Origin: Helianthus annuus
Taxonomy: Eukaryota > Streptophyta > Magnoliopsida > Asterales > Asteraceae
NCBI RefSeq assembly: GCF_002127325.2
Contig: NC_035438.2
Location: forward strand, 91,941,948 to 92,005,947
DNA length: 64,000 nt
Direction: 5' to 3'
Every line of letters begins with the position of its first letter. The first letter of the stretch is position 1. The translations under genes and the position numbers were made by a program. Positions 53,841 to 64,000 of this stretch are shown in pieces. The notes beneath the pieces were generated by a model. It was not told where the DNA came from and did not search any database. It saw only the letters and a program-made list of their open reading frames with translations.

Positions 53841-56800
53841 ATGATTGTTCATCATCGTTAACCCACCATCTTTTTTATTTATAAAACTCTTTTGCTCCTT
53901 TCACCTTCCTGTCAGCCATCTTCCCAAAAATATGTTTAAATTTTCCATTGAAACTTTTTCAGCATCAAATTCTTCCTTACCAGCAAAGAATTGATCTGAA
54001 ATCTCAACTTTTCCAACTTTTGATTTCAAATTATCATTTGACAATGGCGGAAAGTTTTCATCATTCATTTCTAGAACGGAATTCTTATCATTCTTTTCAA
54101 CAACATATGGCTCCTCTGACTTTAACGAGTCAGATTCATCACCAGAACTTTCTGAACTTTTAACAATCCATTTTGTTTGTTCAAATCGACTTTTCTTTTG
54201 TAAAATCGTTTCGAACTTTCACCAATTTTGAAAGTCGAATTTTTGAACTTTTTAAAACTTTCTGTTGGTTGTTTCTTTTCATCAACACAATTCTTTTTCA
54301 ACTTTGAGTTAGAAGTAACTCCCTGTTTTGTATAAGTGGACTTGGGACAATTCCAAGCAATGTGTCCAACTTCATGGCATTTGAAACAGGTTCTTCGTTC
54401 AACTTTCTTCTCAGATTCCTTCACCATATTCTTCTTTCATTCAGCAATAAACTCTTTGTTTGTCTGTCTCCAGAATGGTTTCTTTTCTTCTTCTGATGAA
54501 TTTGTTCCTGAAACAAATTTAGTTTTTGGTTTATGAGTTTTCTCATTTTTATAATTTTCTGGGGGAATGAAACCTAAACCCTTCTTTTTGAAATTACTGT
54601 TATGGTTTGGTTTCTTTTGAAAACCAGAACCAGAACTGTAACCTTTTTTCTTGTTCAATCTTTGTTGAACTCTTGAAGTGTATTTTTTAGGTTTTTCATG
54701 AAGATTTACATCTTTTATTTCAGAAATATTAATTTCTGTTAATTTGAAAACCTTATTGATCATTTCAGTTTTGACACTTCTTATTGGAAATTCTTCATCA
54801 GAAAATAATTTGTCAGAATCATTCAAAGTATATGCTACTTTGAATGTTTCATCATTCAAATTATTCTTTGATAACAGAAAATCTTTGTTATAAACCCGTT
54901 TGACCGGTGAACTCGGACTCTTGTCTGATGAACTCGAACTTTCAGATTTAGACTCCGACTTTGACTCTTTATCCATATCCAACACCTGATCGACCACTTT
55001 CTTTAATAACTCAGACTCATGATCGGTGTCAGACGCTGTGAATGTGACGTCAATGTTGTCCGGTAACTCATCAATGGTTTCAGACTTTAACTTTATGTTG
55101 ATTGCCTTTTTTAATCGTTCCTCATTTGGTTTTCTGGGAGAATAACTTTCCCAGATCGGAGGCGAACACTTGTTATACTTGACACTTTGTTTCTTACCAG
55201 TATCCTCTTCCGTCTTTTTATCTTGAAAAGCTTCAAGACCTGCAACAGTAGGATAAACTCTGTCAATCAAATAATCACAAGCTTTATAACTCATCAGCAA
55301 TCGTTTGATTCTCTCATTTTCAATCTTTTCGAGTTCTAAATCCTGCTTTAGCTTTGCACAATCTTCAATATACTCATTTATGACCTTCTGCTTAGTCATT
55401 AATGTTGAACTCATCATCGTCTGAGCAGCTCCCATTTCTAAGTTTGTTTTGTTCAAACTATCAACCGTTCTGTTTAGCACATCATATGATTCTTTTACGT
55501 ACTTAACATCAAACAACAATGTTTCTTTCAATTCTTCTAGTTCACGATACTTCTTGTCTTTCTCCTCACAATCTTTGCATAGTTTCAAGCATTTCAGACA
55601 AGGTTTCATGACCTCAATGATCTTTTCAACTTCGATAATCTTTTCAACTTCAACAATTTTCTCCACTTCAACAATTTTCTCCACTTCAACAATTTTCTCC
55701 ACCACCTTCTCAATCTCCTTTTCAGTCATCGGTTCTTCATCAAATTCTATTTTTACTTCACTATCTTCATCTTCTACCTTCTCTGTCGAATTTTCTTCAA
55801 CTTTTGCTTTTCAGCTTCCATTTTTTTCTTTTCTTCAGAAATTCTTCTTGCTTCCAACTCTCTCTTCATTCTAGCAGCCTTCTTCTCATTCAACATCTCG
55901 ATCTTATTTGCAAATAACAAATTAAAACTGAATGAGTCTAAACTTTTTCTAGCATTATTAATATACTCTTCTTCATCATCAGTGTCTTCATCACTTTCTG
56001 ATGATCTGAAAATCTTCACTCTTTTTGGCTTAGATTTGACTGCTTCTTCTTCCAAGATTTGAGCAACAAATGCTGAATCAGCCGGAACGTATTTGTCCCA
56101 GCTAAATCCCTCTGGCAGTCTTTCATCATCCTAATTTACTAGATAAGCTTTCTTCTTTTCATCTTCAATAGCATGGGATGATGACGGTTGTTGAGCAATC
56201 TGATGATAAATTGATTTTTGATGATAATCGTTCTTTCTAAACGGATCTTGTCTTCCTGTTGCTTCTCTGTTTGTGCACTCTCGTTTAAAATGTCCATTTT
56301 ATCTGCAACGAAAGCAAGTAACCTTTGATTTGTCAAACCCTAACGGAGATGTAGCAACATCACGAAAATTATCTCTTCCGGTGATTTGTTTGAATTTTTC
56401 TGCTCTTCTTACAGCACTGGCTAAACACCATTTGATGTCCATCAACTCAAGTTTCTCAGAATCAATCTGGTCATAATCCTCTTTAGTAAGCATTGGATTT
56501 CCGATTCTTCTAGCAACTAAGCTTTCATAAGACTCTAACATAGTAACAAGTGATGCCATGTGTTGCTTAGCCACTTCTGGAGAAAGATTTTGACCATTTT
56601 GAATATTCAATGTAACATTGCATTGCAGATTTGTTGAACTCTGTCGTTGAGGACTTGGTGTTGTGAAATTCGGATCAAAACTTGAATACGATGATGAATA
56701 TCCACCACTCTGAGTTGTAGTACTAACATTTGTTCCAGAAGAACCATCAGCACTGAAAGCAGTCTTAATCTTCGGACTCGGAGTAGTCTCAAATTTGCTT

Positions 56801-57558
56801 CCTCTGTAGTATAGACTAACATCCTGTTGAGCATTTGGATTATTCATGATAGCAGTTTTCTGAACATCCAATTCATGTTCTTCAATCTTCTGAATGAACT
56901 TACTCAAATTCATACTTTCAGATTTTCTCATATGTTTCAGAATCAACAAATATGTTCCCCATTTATTCTGTGGTAGTGCATCAGTAAGCTTATCAACCCA
57001 TTCATCGTCTTCTTTCTTGATCTCCAATCTTCTCATTTCCTAAACAAGATGGCAATATCTATCAATAGTCTTCTTAGTCGTCTCATCTTCAAAAGCTACA
57101 AACATATCAAACGATTTCTTTAGTAATGCACGTTTGTTTTTTATCATATCAGCGCTTCCCTTAAACTTGTTACACAACGCTAACCAAATTGATCTAGCAG
57201 TATCTTCATGTTGAAGCAAAACAAAGATATCTTCTTTTACTGCTTGTTGGAGAATACTAATCATCATTTTTTCACTAGTGTATTTCAATTTCTCCTCTGC
57301 TGAATAATCACTTAAAGCTTTTTCATTTCCACGTTCATCTTTCGGTTTAACATAATCTTTGTCCAACGAAACCCATGCATCAAACTTATAAGTTTGCACC
57401 CATGTTTCAAAACGATTTTGCCATCCTTTGAAATCCTCGATGTACATAAGCTTTGGAGGCTTTTGAGACGTTCCTGTTTCATTTTCGGTTTCAACAGTTT
57501 CGGCCACTGTATTTGGAGCAACTGGGGTAGCAAATGCGTTATAAAACTCTTCTTCCAT
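53841..57558 (-). pseudogene. gag: Element C gag (giant, two knuckles, multiply broken)
   Basis: Starting MEEEFYNAFATPVA at 57558, it holds NETGTSQKPPKLMYIEDF, the UBN2-like helices, and NPMLTKEDYDQIDSEKLELM. A first knuckle (CFRC...GHFKREC, about 56275-56310) is interrupted by a TAA. Then come an acidic region, a five-fold EKIVEV repeat (55611-55705), a CLKCLKLCKDC cluster and a coiled-coil-like stretch. The second knuckle is CFKCHEVGHIAWNC (about 54340-54385). In-frame stops occur at 57040-57042, in knuckle 1, near 56133 and at 54437. Frame changes occur near 55800 and 54200. It ends near the conserved KHIFG...KAGQAW-like tail. Confidence 0.85.
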
Positions 57559-58214
57559 GTTTCGATTTGAAAGTTGACAAACTCAGCCTTTCAAACGAAT
57601 TGGAAATTCAAACGAAATGGATTTGATGTGAAATGGCTCTTTTCAAACGAATTGGATCTTTAATGCGAAATGGCCTTGGTGCGAAATAAACCTTTGGTGC
57701 GGAATGGATCTTTTGGTGCGAAATGAATCACTTTCAAGCGAATTGGAAGTTCATTTCATGCGAATTGGAAATCTCTTTCAAACGAAATGACAACTTTAAG
57801 CGAAATGATCTAGTTCAAGCGAAATGGACAACTTAGAATTCAATTCGTGCGAAATGGAGATCAGTTCCAAGCAAAATGGACAACTTTCAAGCAGAATGGG
57901 TCATTTCGTGCGAAATGGGAGGTCACAAGGTTCAATTCAAGCGAAATGAAATGTCTGTTTCACACGAAATGGTCTATTTCGTACGAAGTGATGCTGACGT
58001 CAAAAAATCGGACATGATTTTGGCACAATTGATCAGGTTTTAGGTCGATTTTAGGTCTAATTCTTTCAAGGATTGTTTAAAATAGTGTTTCGCACGTTAT
58101 ATGTGAAATTCAATCCATTTTAACCGTAAAATCTTGTTAATTTTGAAAAAGAAGGTGTAGAATTCAGAATTTTGATGAAATCAAGCTGAATTCGGTAAGA
58201 ACTCTTCCTCTTGT
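57559..58214 (-). repeat. Element C leader with about 20 CGAAATGG-type motifs
   Basis: Between gag and the PBS, words such as TTCAAACGAATTGG, GGTGCGAAATGG, TTCAAGCGAAATG and TTCGTGCGAAATGG recur about twenty times over 57590-57990. The LTR carries the same word as a palindrome. Confidence 0.8.
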
Positions 58215-58226
58215 GCTCTGATACCA
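58215..58226 (-). other. Element C primer binding site (tRNA-iMet)
   Basis: The minus strand reads TGGTATCAGAGC, two bases from the LTR. Confidence 0.9.
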
Positions 58227-58228
58227 CA

Positions 58229-58624
58229 TGTAGGATCGTTTGTACGACCAAAACGAATCGTTCAGAAGAGTTCTAATCAACACGAGAGGCGGAAACTAAC
58301 GTATCGACTTTGAATCAGCTTGATTTACACACAAAATTACTTTAATTGTCTTGTTTATTGATTTGACACGATTATAGATCAAATGACACGTCAGCAGCAC
58401 TTCGGCTCTGGAATCAGCAACTGTTACAAATGATTTGAACAAGGCAGGTATTTATAGGAGTTCCATTCCGTACGAGATGGGTTTCACACGAAATGGCTAG
58501 TGCCATTTCGTGCGAAATGGCTTCCTTCTACTTGTTTCTCGTTTTTCTCGAATTTCGTGCCCTGATCTATAATTCTATTACAAGACTCGATACAAGACAA
58601 AGTCGACAGACATATGCACCAACA
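58229..58624 (-). repeat. 5' LTR of element C (396 bp)
   Basis: It has one copy of CCATTTCGTGCGAAATGG and an intact minus-strand TATAAATA at 58449-58456. This copy would have been the promoter. Confidence 0.92.
58449..58456 (-). promoter_or_regulatory. TATA box in C 5' LTR
   Basis: TATAAATA on the minus strand, intact here and mutated in the other LTR. Confidence 0.6.
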
Positions 58625-58629
58625 TAGTG
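58625..58629. repeat. Right target duplication of element C (TAGTG)
   Basis: TAGTG follows ...ATGCACCAACA. A's gag then continues in the same frame. Confidence 0.9.
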
Positions 58630-61600
58630 CACGTTCGATTTGGGAAGCACTTCGCACAAAATTTGAAGGAAGTACGGAGATGATCAAGAATAAAAAGTCA
58701 TTATTAAAGAAAGAATTTGAATTGTTTCCAAGTTTGCCAGGTGAAACTACAAAGACTCTTATTGAGAGATATTGTCATTTAGTGCATTCAATGACCCATT
58801 TGGATATCAATAAAGATCGAGAGGAATGGGTTGAAAAATTAGCCGATGCTTTACCTCAAAATGAATGGGGTACATATCTTATGATTTTGAAGAATACCGG
58901 AGACTATGATAGATTGTCAATTGCTCAATTCATTGAAAAACTTGAAGGACAAGATCTTGAACAACAAAAGATCACTAGAATGAACAATGCAAGTGGTCAA
59001 CAAGATATCAAGATGTATTTCAAAGGTAATGTTCAAAATGTTGAAGCTAGTCCAAAGATCCAGACCGCTTTCAGCGTAGAAAACTCATCCAGATCACTCA
59101 ATCAAAGTTCAATCAACAACAATGGATTTTCTTCATATCCGAGTGTTAATCCTAATGTTTCAACTTCAAATTATCAGTCTCAAAGCTCAAACAATGGTAA
59201 TGGTCATGTGCTACAATGCAACATCGCGTTGCATCTTCAGAACGGTCAGAATTTCTCTGAAGAAGTCGCTAAATGTCATATGGCATTACTAAGTACCGCG
59301 TTAGAATCATATGAGAGTTTGGTTGCGGGAAGGATCGGAAATCCTATGTTAACTAAAGAGGATTACGATCAGATTGATGCTGAGGAAATGGAGCTAATGG
59401 ATATTAAGTGGTGTTTAGCAAGCGTGTTGAGGAGAGCTGAGAAATTTAAGCAGATTACCGGAAGAGATGACTTACGTGATGCTAATGTTTCTACTTTAGG
59501 TTTTGATAAGTCTAAAGTTACTTGTCTGAAATGTTTGGAGGGAAAAAGGACATTTCACGAGGGAATGTACCAACCGAGAAGCAGATGGAGCTCAGAATCC
59601 TTTCGGGAACAATGAATATTATCGGAAAGCAATATATCATCAGGTAGCTCAACAACCGTCATCATCCCGTACTATTCCGTTTGAAGATGGAAAGAAGAAA
59701 GCTTGTATTACTATGCCTCCAGATCAAGAAGATGAAAGATTGCCAGAGGGATTTAGCTGGGACAAATATATTCCTGCAGAAAGTAACTCAAAGTTTAGAG
59801 CATTTGTTGCACAGATCATTCAAGAGCCAGGGTTGATGAAAGAATGGATGGATGTGTTTACAAATGATGAGAAAAGTCAAGATGGAGAGTCTGTTTCTTC
59901 AGAAGATAGTTCAGAAAAGAAACCAGTCTTTGATCAATCACCAATTGATAGCAGTGATGATGATGAAGAAATTAAACAAATAAACATTGGTAAAACTCAT
60001 TTATCTCCTGAAAGTTTCAAATTTTATTTTGCAGATAAATTGGAGAAACTAAAGGAGAAACTAGCAGCAAAAGAAAAGAAAGAGGTAAAATGTGAGAATG
60101 TTGTTCAGGTGGAAGAGAAGTATGAACAGAGTGAAGAAGTTAAAGTTGTTGAGAAGATTGTTGAGATTGAAAAGATTGTAGAGGTCACAAAACCTTGTCT
60201 GAAATGTTTGGAACCATGCAAACATTGTGAAGAGAAAGATAAGAAGTTTAGTGAGCTAGACAAGATGAAAGAAAAATTGTTGTTTGATGTTAAGTACGTG
60301 AAAGAATCTTATGATGTGTTGAACAGAACAGTCAACCAGTTGGAAAAGACAAACTCAGAAAGAGAAGATGCTTTGAGAATGATGAATGCAGTGATGATGT
60401 CTAAGCAGAAGGCCATCAATCACTATATTGATGAGTGTGCAAAGTTGAAGCAAGAATTAGAGACTGAAAAGATTGAGAATGAAAGAATCATACGATTGCT
60501 AATGAGTTACTCAAGTTCTGATTACTTAATTGATAGAATCTATCCGACAGTAGCAGGTTTTGAAGCTTTTCAAGATAAGAAGTCGGAAGATATGGATACT
60601 GGTAAGAAACAAAGTGCAAATTATAACAAGTGTCCGCCTCCGATCTGGGAAGGTTATTCTCCTAGAAAACCAAATTCGGAACAAGTCAAAAAGGCAGTCA
60701 ATATAAAAGTTAAAGTCTGAAACAACTGATGAGTTACCAGACAATATTGACGTCACATTCACATCGTCTGATACTGATCATGAGTCTGAGTTAATAAAGA
60801 AAGTCGTTGATCAGGTGTTGGATAAGGTTGAGGAGTCAGAGTCAAAGTCTGAATCTGAGAGTTCAAGTTCATCAGTTGACAGTTCGAAATCATCGGTCAA
60901 AAGGGTTTACAATAAAGAATTTCTGTTATCAAAAATTAATTTGAATGACGAAACACTCAAAGTTGCATATACTTTGAATGATTCTGACAAATTATATTTT
61001 GATAAAGAATTTCCCATAAAAAAATGTGAAAACTAACAATATTAAAAAGATTTTCAAACTAATAGAAGTCAAAATTTCAGAAATACAAAATAAAATTGGT
61101 TTTTCAAAACCTAAATATACTTCGAGAGTTCAGCAAAGATTAAACAAAAAGAAGGGTTTTGGTTCTGGTCATCATAAGAGACCGAATCACAAAAAAAAAA
61201 ACTTCAAAAAGATGGGTGTGGGTTTTGATGTCGATAATAATAATAATGATAGAAGTTCTGAAACAAATACAGTATTTGTTTCAGGTGCTTCTTCAGAAGA
61301 AGAAAAGGAAAAAGTTTTCTGGAAACAGTCTAACAAGGAGTTTCTTGCTGAAAAACAAAAGTTTGAGAAGACTGTGTTTGGAACCAAAAAGGAAACAAGA
61401 ACTTGCTATAAATGCAAAAAAGTTGGTCACATCGCCTGGAATTGTCTAATGGCAACCAACGTAAAACAGGAAGTTCTTTCTAAACTTAAAGAAAAAATTG
61501 TTGATGAAAATGAACCACCAACGGACAAATTCAAAGTGTTTAAAAATTCTACATTTGAAGTTGGTGAGAGTTCAAGACGTTTTTACAAAAGAAATTTGAA

Positions 61601-61996
61601 TCTTAACAATCAAAAGTGGGTTGTGAAGAAATCAGATGTTAAATCTGGCGATGAATCTGACTCGTCAAAGTCAGAGGAGCCACCAGTTGAACTAAAAGAG
61701 AAAATTCAGTTCCGCCAATGGATGATGCAAACTTTCCACCATTGTGGACTGAAAATTTAAAACAAAAAGTTGAAAAAGTAGAGATTTCGAATCAATTCTA
61801 TTCTGAAAAGAAAGAATTTAATGTCGAAAAAGCGTTTAATGGCAAAGTGAAACATATCTTTGGTAAGATGGTTGATGGAAGGGCCAAAGGGGTAAAAGAA
61901 TTCCATGAATCAAAAAGGAATGTTAAAAGACCGAGTGAAATTGAACCAGTTACACCCAAAGCTGGTCAGGCTTGGGTGTCAGCATTCTTTGTTTGA
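58630..61996 (+). pseudogene. gag: Element A gag, 3' portion
   Basis: It continues with SIWEALRTKFEGSTEMIKN, the UBN2-like region, and NPMLTKEDYDQIDAEEMEL. A first knuckle (about 59524-59570) is split by a one-base frame change. Then come the acidic region, VVEKIVEIEKIVEV, the CLKCLEPCKHC cluster (60196-60228) and a coiled-coil-like stretch. The second knuckle is CYKCKKVGHIAWNC (about 61403-61445), and the tail is KAGQAWVSAFFV, ending at 61996. Further frame changes lie near 60710, 61025 and 61720. Apart from these the copy is well preserved. It stops where B and C stop, with no pol. Confidence 0.87.
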
Positions 61997-64000
61997 AAAT
62001 CCTGACTTGCCGGAGCTCCCAAGTTGGTAATCGTGGAGCATGAATCGGTATCATTCTTGAAAAATGTTTCTGTGAAAAATCTACAAGTGATAGTCTTTTA
62101 AAAGTGGTTGAAAGAACAAAGTGATTAATGAATCCCCATGATGTGTGAAATCAACAAAACTAATTTTTCGGAAAAACCATTGTGATTAAAACAAAATTAA
62201 GTGTTTTGAAATCATAATGGGAAAATAGTTTGTTGTCAGGGGGAGTTCTGATTGTTTAAGCTAAGAGAATGGATAATTGAAGCAATTGACATCTGTTTGT
62301 CATTTTATTTGTACAGTTTATTGCTTTTACTTTCAAATTTTCCCGGAAAATAAAAAATTGAAGCAGATTTTTTATTTTAGGGGGAGTAAAAAATTAAAAT
62401 TTTGAAAATTTGAAAAATCCAAAAACATGAATAAATCTAAAAAAACCAAAAACATTGAAAAATCAAAAATGAGTTTTGTTGTGAAAAAGAGGAAATGATA
62501 GTACATCAGTGGACTATCACAACATGCTAAAGAAATCTAAAGAAAAATGTTTTTTAAACAAGTCTCACTGATGATGTGCCAGTAGACTTCACACGATTAG
62601 TAGATTGTATTCGAGATATAAACATAACGATACACTGCTTATTTTAGTGGGGAACATCTCTCGGATATATGGGTAACCCCCAAAATCTTGTTTGAGAGAT
62701 TGCCTGATTCTGAGATACTAGGTCTTTATACTGTTTGATATCTGGGGTATTATACATGGTCTTCTGATATTGCGGAAGCAATGTCCTAGACCTAGTATAA
62801 TACTTAATGAGCTGTAAAAGCTTACCCTCTGCATAAAAATTGAAAAATATCGAAAGATATGAATCAATTGCAGTTGAAGAAAAGATTCCCTAAAGGGAAC
62901 ACACCTAAAGTCGAGCCTTCATCTCTTTGACTGAACGGAAGTTCATACCTGAGCTCTCAAGGGCTCGCACTAACCCAGATACAGATATCAAATTGGTATA
63001 CTCACCTGTAAGACTGAATCTAGGGAATTTTGATACGAGAGTATATTCTGAGGTGGGACACGCAAATAAGTTTAAGTCTTTAAAACACTAATCCGTATCT
63101 TGAATCAATTGAAACTTGTGTAGAAGTTTAAGTGGACAACAATACTGACAATCAGAAGTGAATTTGTTTAAGACTTAAAGTTAAATCAAGATCAACGGTG
63201 TTAGTGATAAGTCTCAAAAACTGATATGATCCTATTACACAAACTCACAAAAAGATGTCTGTATATAGTTTATTTTCCAAAATCCAAAAAGATTTTCAGT
63301 ATGTTTTAGCATAAAATATTTGAAAATTCAAAAAGATTTTATTTCATATTATTTTCGGCAACTGATGTTTGAAAAGCTGATTTTCAAAATTTCAAGTGTT
63401 AAACATGATGAACGACAACAGGGTTGGGAGAGTTTGTTTGAAATGAGAAATGATTTTGAAATGATTAAATGGTTCATTAATTTGAAACCAAATTTGTTTT
63501 TACAAGTGAATAATCAGAGTTCATTAATGTCAAAATTGTCTATCTTGCAAATGGTGTCTAGATGACTAGACTATGAATGTTTTTAAAATAAAAAATCTTA
63601 TGTTTTGAGTAGAGTATGTGCAGGTAAGAAGCTTTGAAAGAGCTAGGTTTCGACTCCTGAGGACTTTCCGCATAAGAGTATGTAGATTAGAGCCAGGTTT
63701 CCAATTCAAATCCTGCAGACAGTGAATTCCAGACTGCGATCCCAGTTTATCGAAAGGGGGAGTCTGAAGACGTAAGAGCCAGATTCAGATCTTGGAATAG
63801 CTTTCGAGATAGAAGCTGCTAATGCTGAAGAGCTTAATGAATCAAGAGATCTGATCAAAAGAATTAGAAAGTTCGAAAAGTAAGGTTGAGATTCTGGAAG
63901 AGTAAGAGAGAGTGTGATAAAGATGCGTACAATGGAGAATACTTTGGAGAGAGCGAGAAGACTGATCAAGACGGAAGACTCGACACACTGAAGACTCGTC
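61997..64000 (+). other. Element A 3' non-coding internal region
   Basis: No gene. AGGGGGAGT tracts occur at about 62228, 62379 and 63757. It contains A's versions of the shared blocks (for example GGATATATGGGTAACCCCC at 62653 and GATAGTACATCAGTGGACTA at 62496). The last bases (GAAGACTCGTC) correspond to the sequence just inside the 3' LTR of B and C, so the LTR should start within about 20-30 bases beyond the window. Confidence 0.8.

Larger units (their letters stand above)
51343..58624 (-). mobile_element. Element C: pol-less Sirevirus-like element inside A gag
   Basis: LTRs 51343-51762 (420 bp) and 58229-58624 (396 bp) flank a minus-strand internal region with PBS, leader, broken gag and 3' non-coding part. 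The TAGTG duplication flanks it. LTR divergence is about 14 substitutions plus a 24 bp duplication by eye, roughly 96-97% identity, so it is older than B or E. No pol. Confidence 0.92.
49892..64000 (+). mobile_element. Element A: pol-less Sirevirus-like element, split by C, cut by window end
   Basis: The 5' LTR (49892-50343), PBS, motif-rich leader and gag are followed by about 2 kb of 3' non-coding sequence that reaches the window end just short of the expected 3' LTR. The five bases before it are TTGGT, which should recur after the missing 3' LTR. No pol is present. Element C lies within gag (51343-58624). Confidence 0.88.

Overview
The window is plant nuclear DNA made almost entirely of nested LTR retrotransposons around one intact-looking host gene. 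The chromovirus integrases and chromodomains, the Sirevirus-like elements with large Gag proteins, and the PROPPIN gene style all suggest an Asteraceae genome (sunflower/lettuce type). That family assignment is inferred from remembered sequence style, not from a search. I see no tRNA, rRNA or CRISPR locus.

Left nest (1-38845). At the far left is the 3' end of a Ty3/gypsy chromovirus (integrase tail, chromodomain, 2.8 kb 3' LTR, ending at 3661). Two degraded LTR-element 3' ends follow, with LTR starts at 4998 and 6286. The second remnant was the target of element B, a minus-strand, pol-less Sirevirus-like element (8275-38840, target duplication AACAC). B's gag was hit by gypsy element D (13832-37296, duplication GCTCA), a chromovirus that has lost its reverse transcriptase core. 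D's 5' LTR was hit by element E (16583-26321, duplication AGATA), a gag-only gypsy element with two nearly identical 3373 bp LTRs. Every boundary was placed from TG...CA LTR ends, a primer binding site complementary to initiator tRNA-Met, and a matching 5 bp duplication.

Gene island (about 38846-48270). A four-exon PROPPIN/ATG18-type autophagy gene runs from 41369 to 44470 on the plus strand. It has a SINE in intron 1 and a long inverted repeat in intron 2. It is flanked on both sides by gene-fragment-bearing DNA: a frameshifted GRF zinc-finger gene next to a terminal-repeat remnant on the left, and a Pack-MULE-like element carrying a WDR26-type WD40 fragment on the right. Copia RNase H debris, minus-strand gypsy LTR pieces and a hAT-type MITE follow.

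Right nest (48271-64000). A minus-strand gypsy LTR remnant was hit by element A (plus strand, 49892 to beyond the window). A's gag was split by element C (minus strand, 51343-58624, duplication TAGTG). A, B and C are three families of one non-autonomous Sirevirus-like lineage. Each has a very large Gag with two CCHC knuckles, no pol at all, about 2 kb of conserved 3' non-coding sequence, and several AGGGGGAG-type polypurine tracts.

The most striking unexplained signal is regulatory or structural. Each LTR family carries its own amplified short near-palindrome: TTCAAGCGGAA in B, TTCGTGCGAAATGG in C, CTCGCACGAG/TCGTTTGA in A, TGGGCTAAGCCCA in D, CCGATCGG in the leftmost LTR, and a run of about 14 consecutive mini-hairpins in E. 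In A, B and C the LTR motif is echoed in the leader just upstream of that family's own gag.
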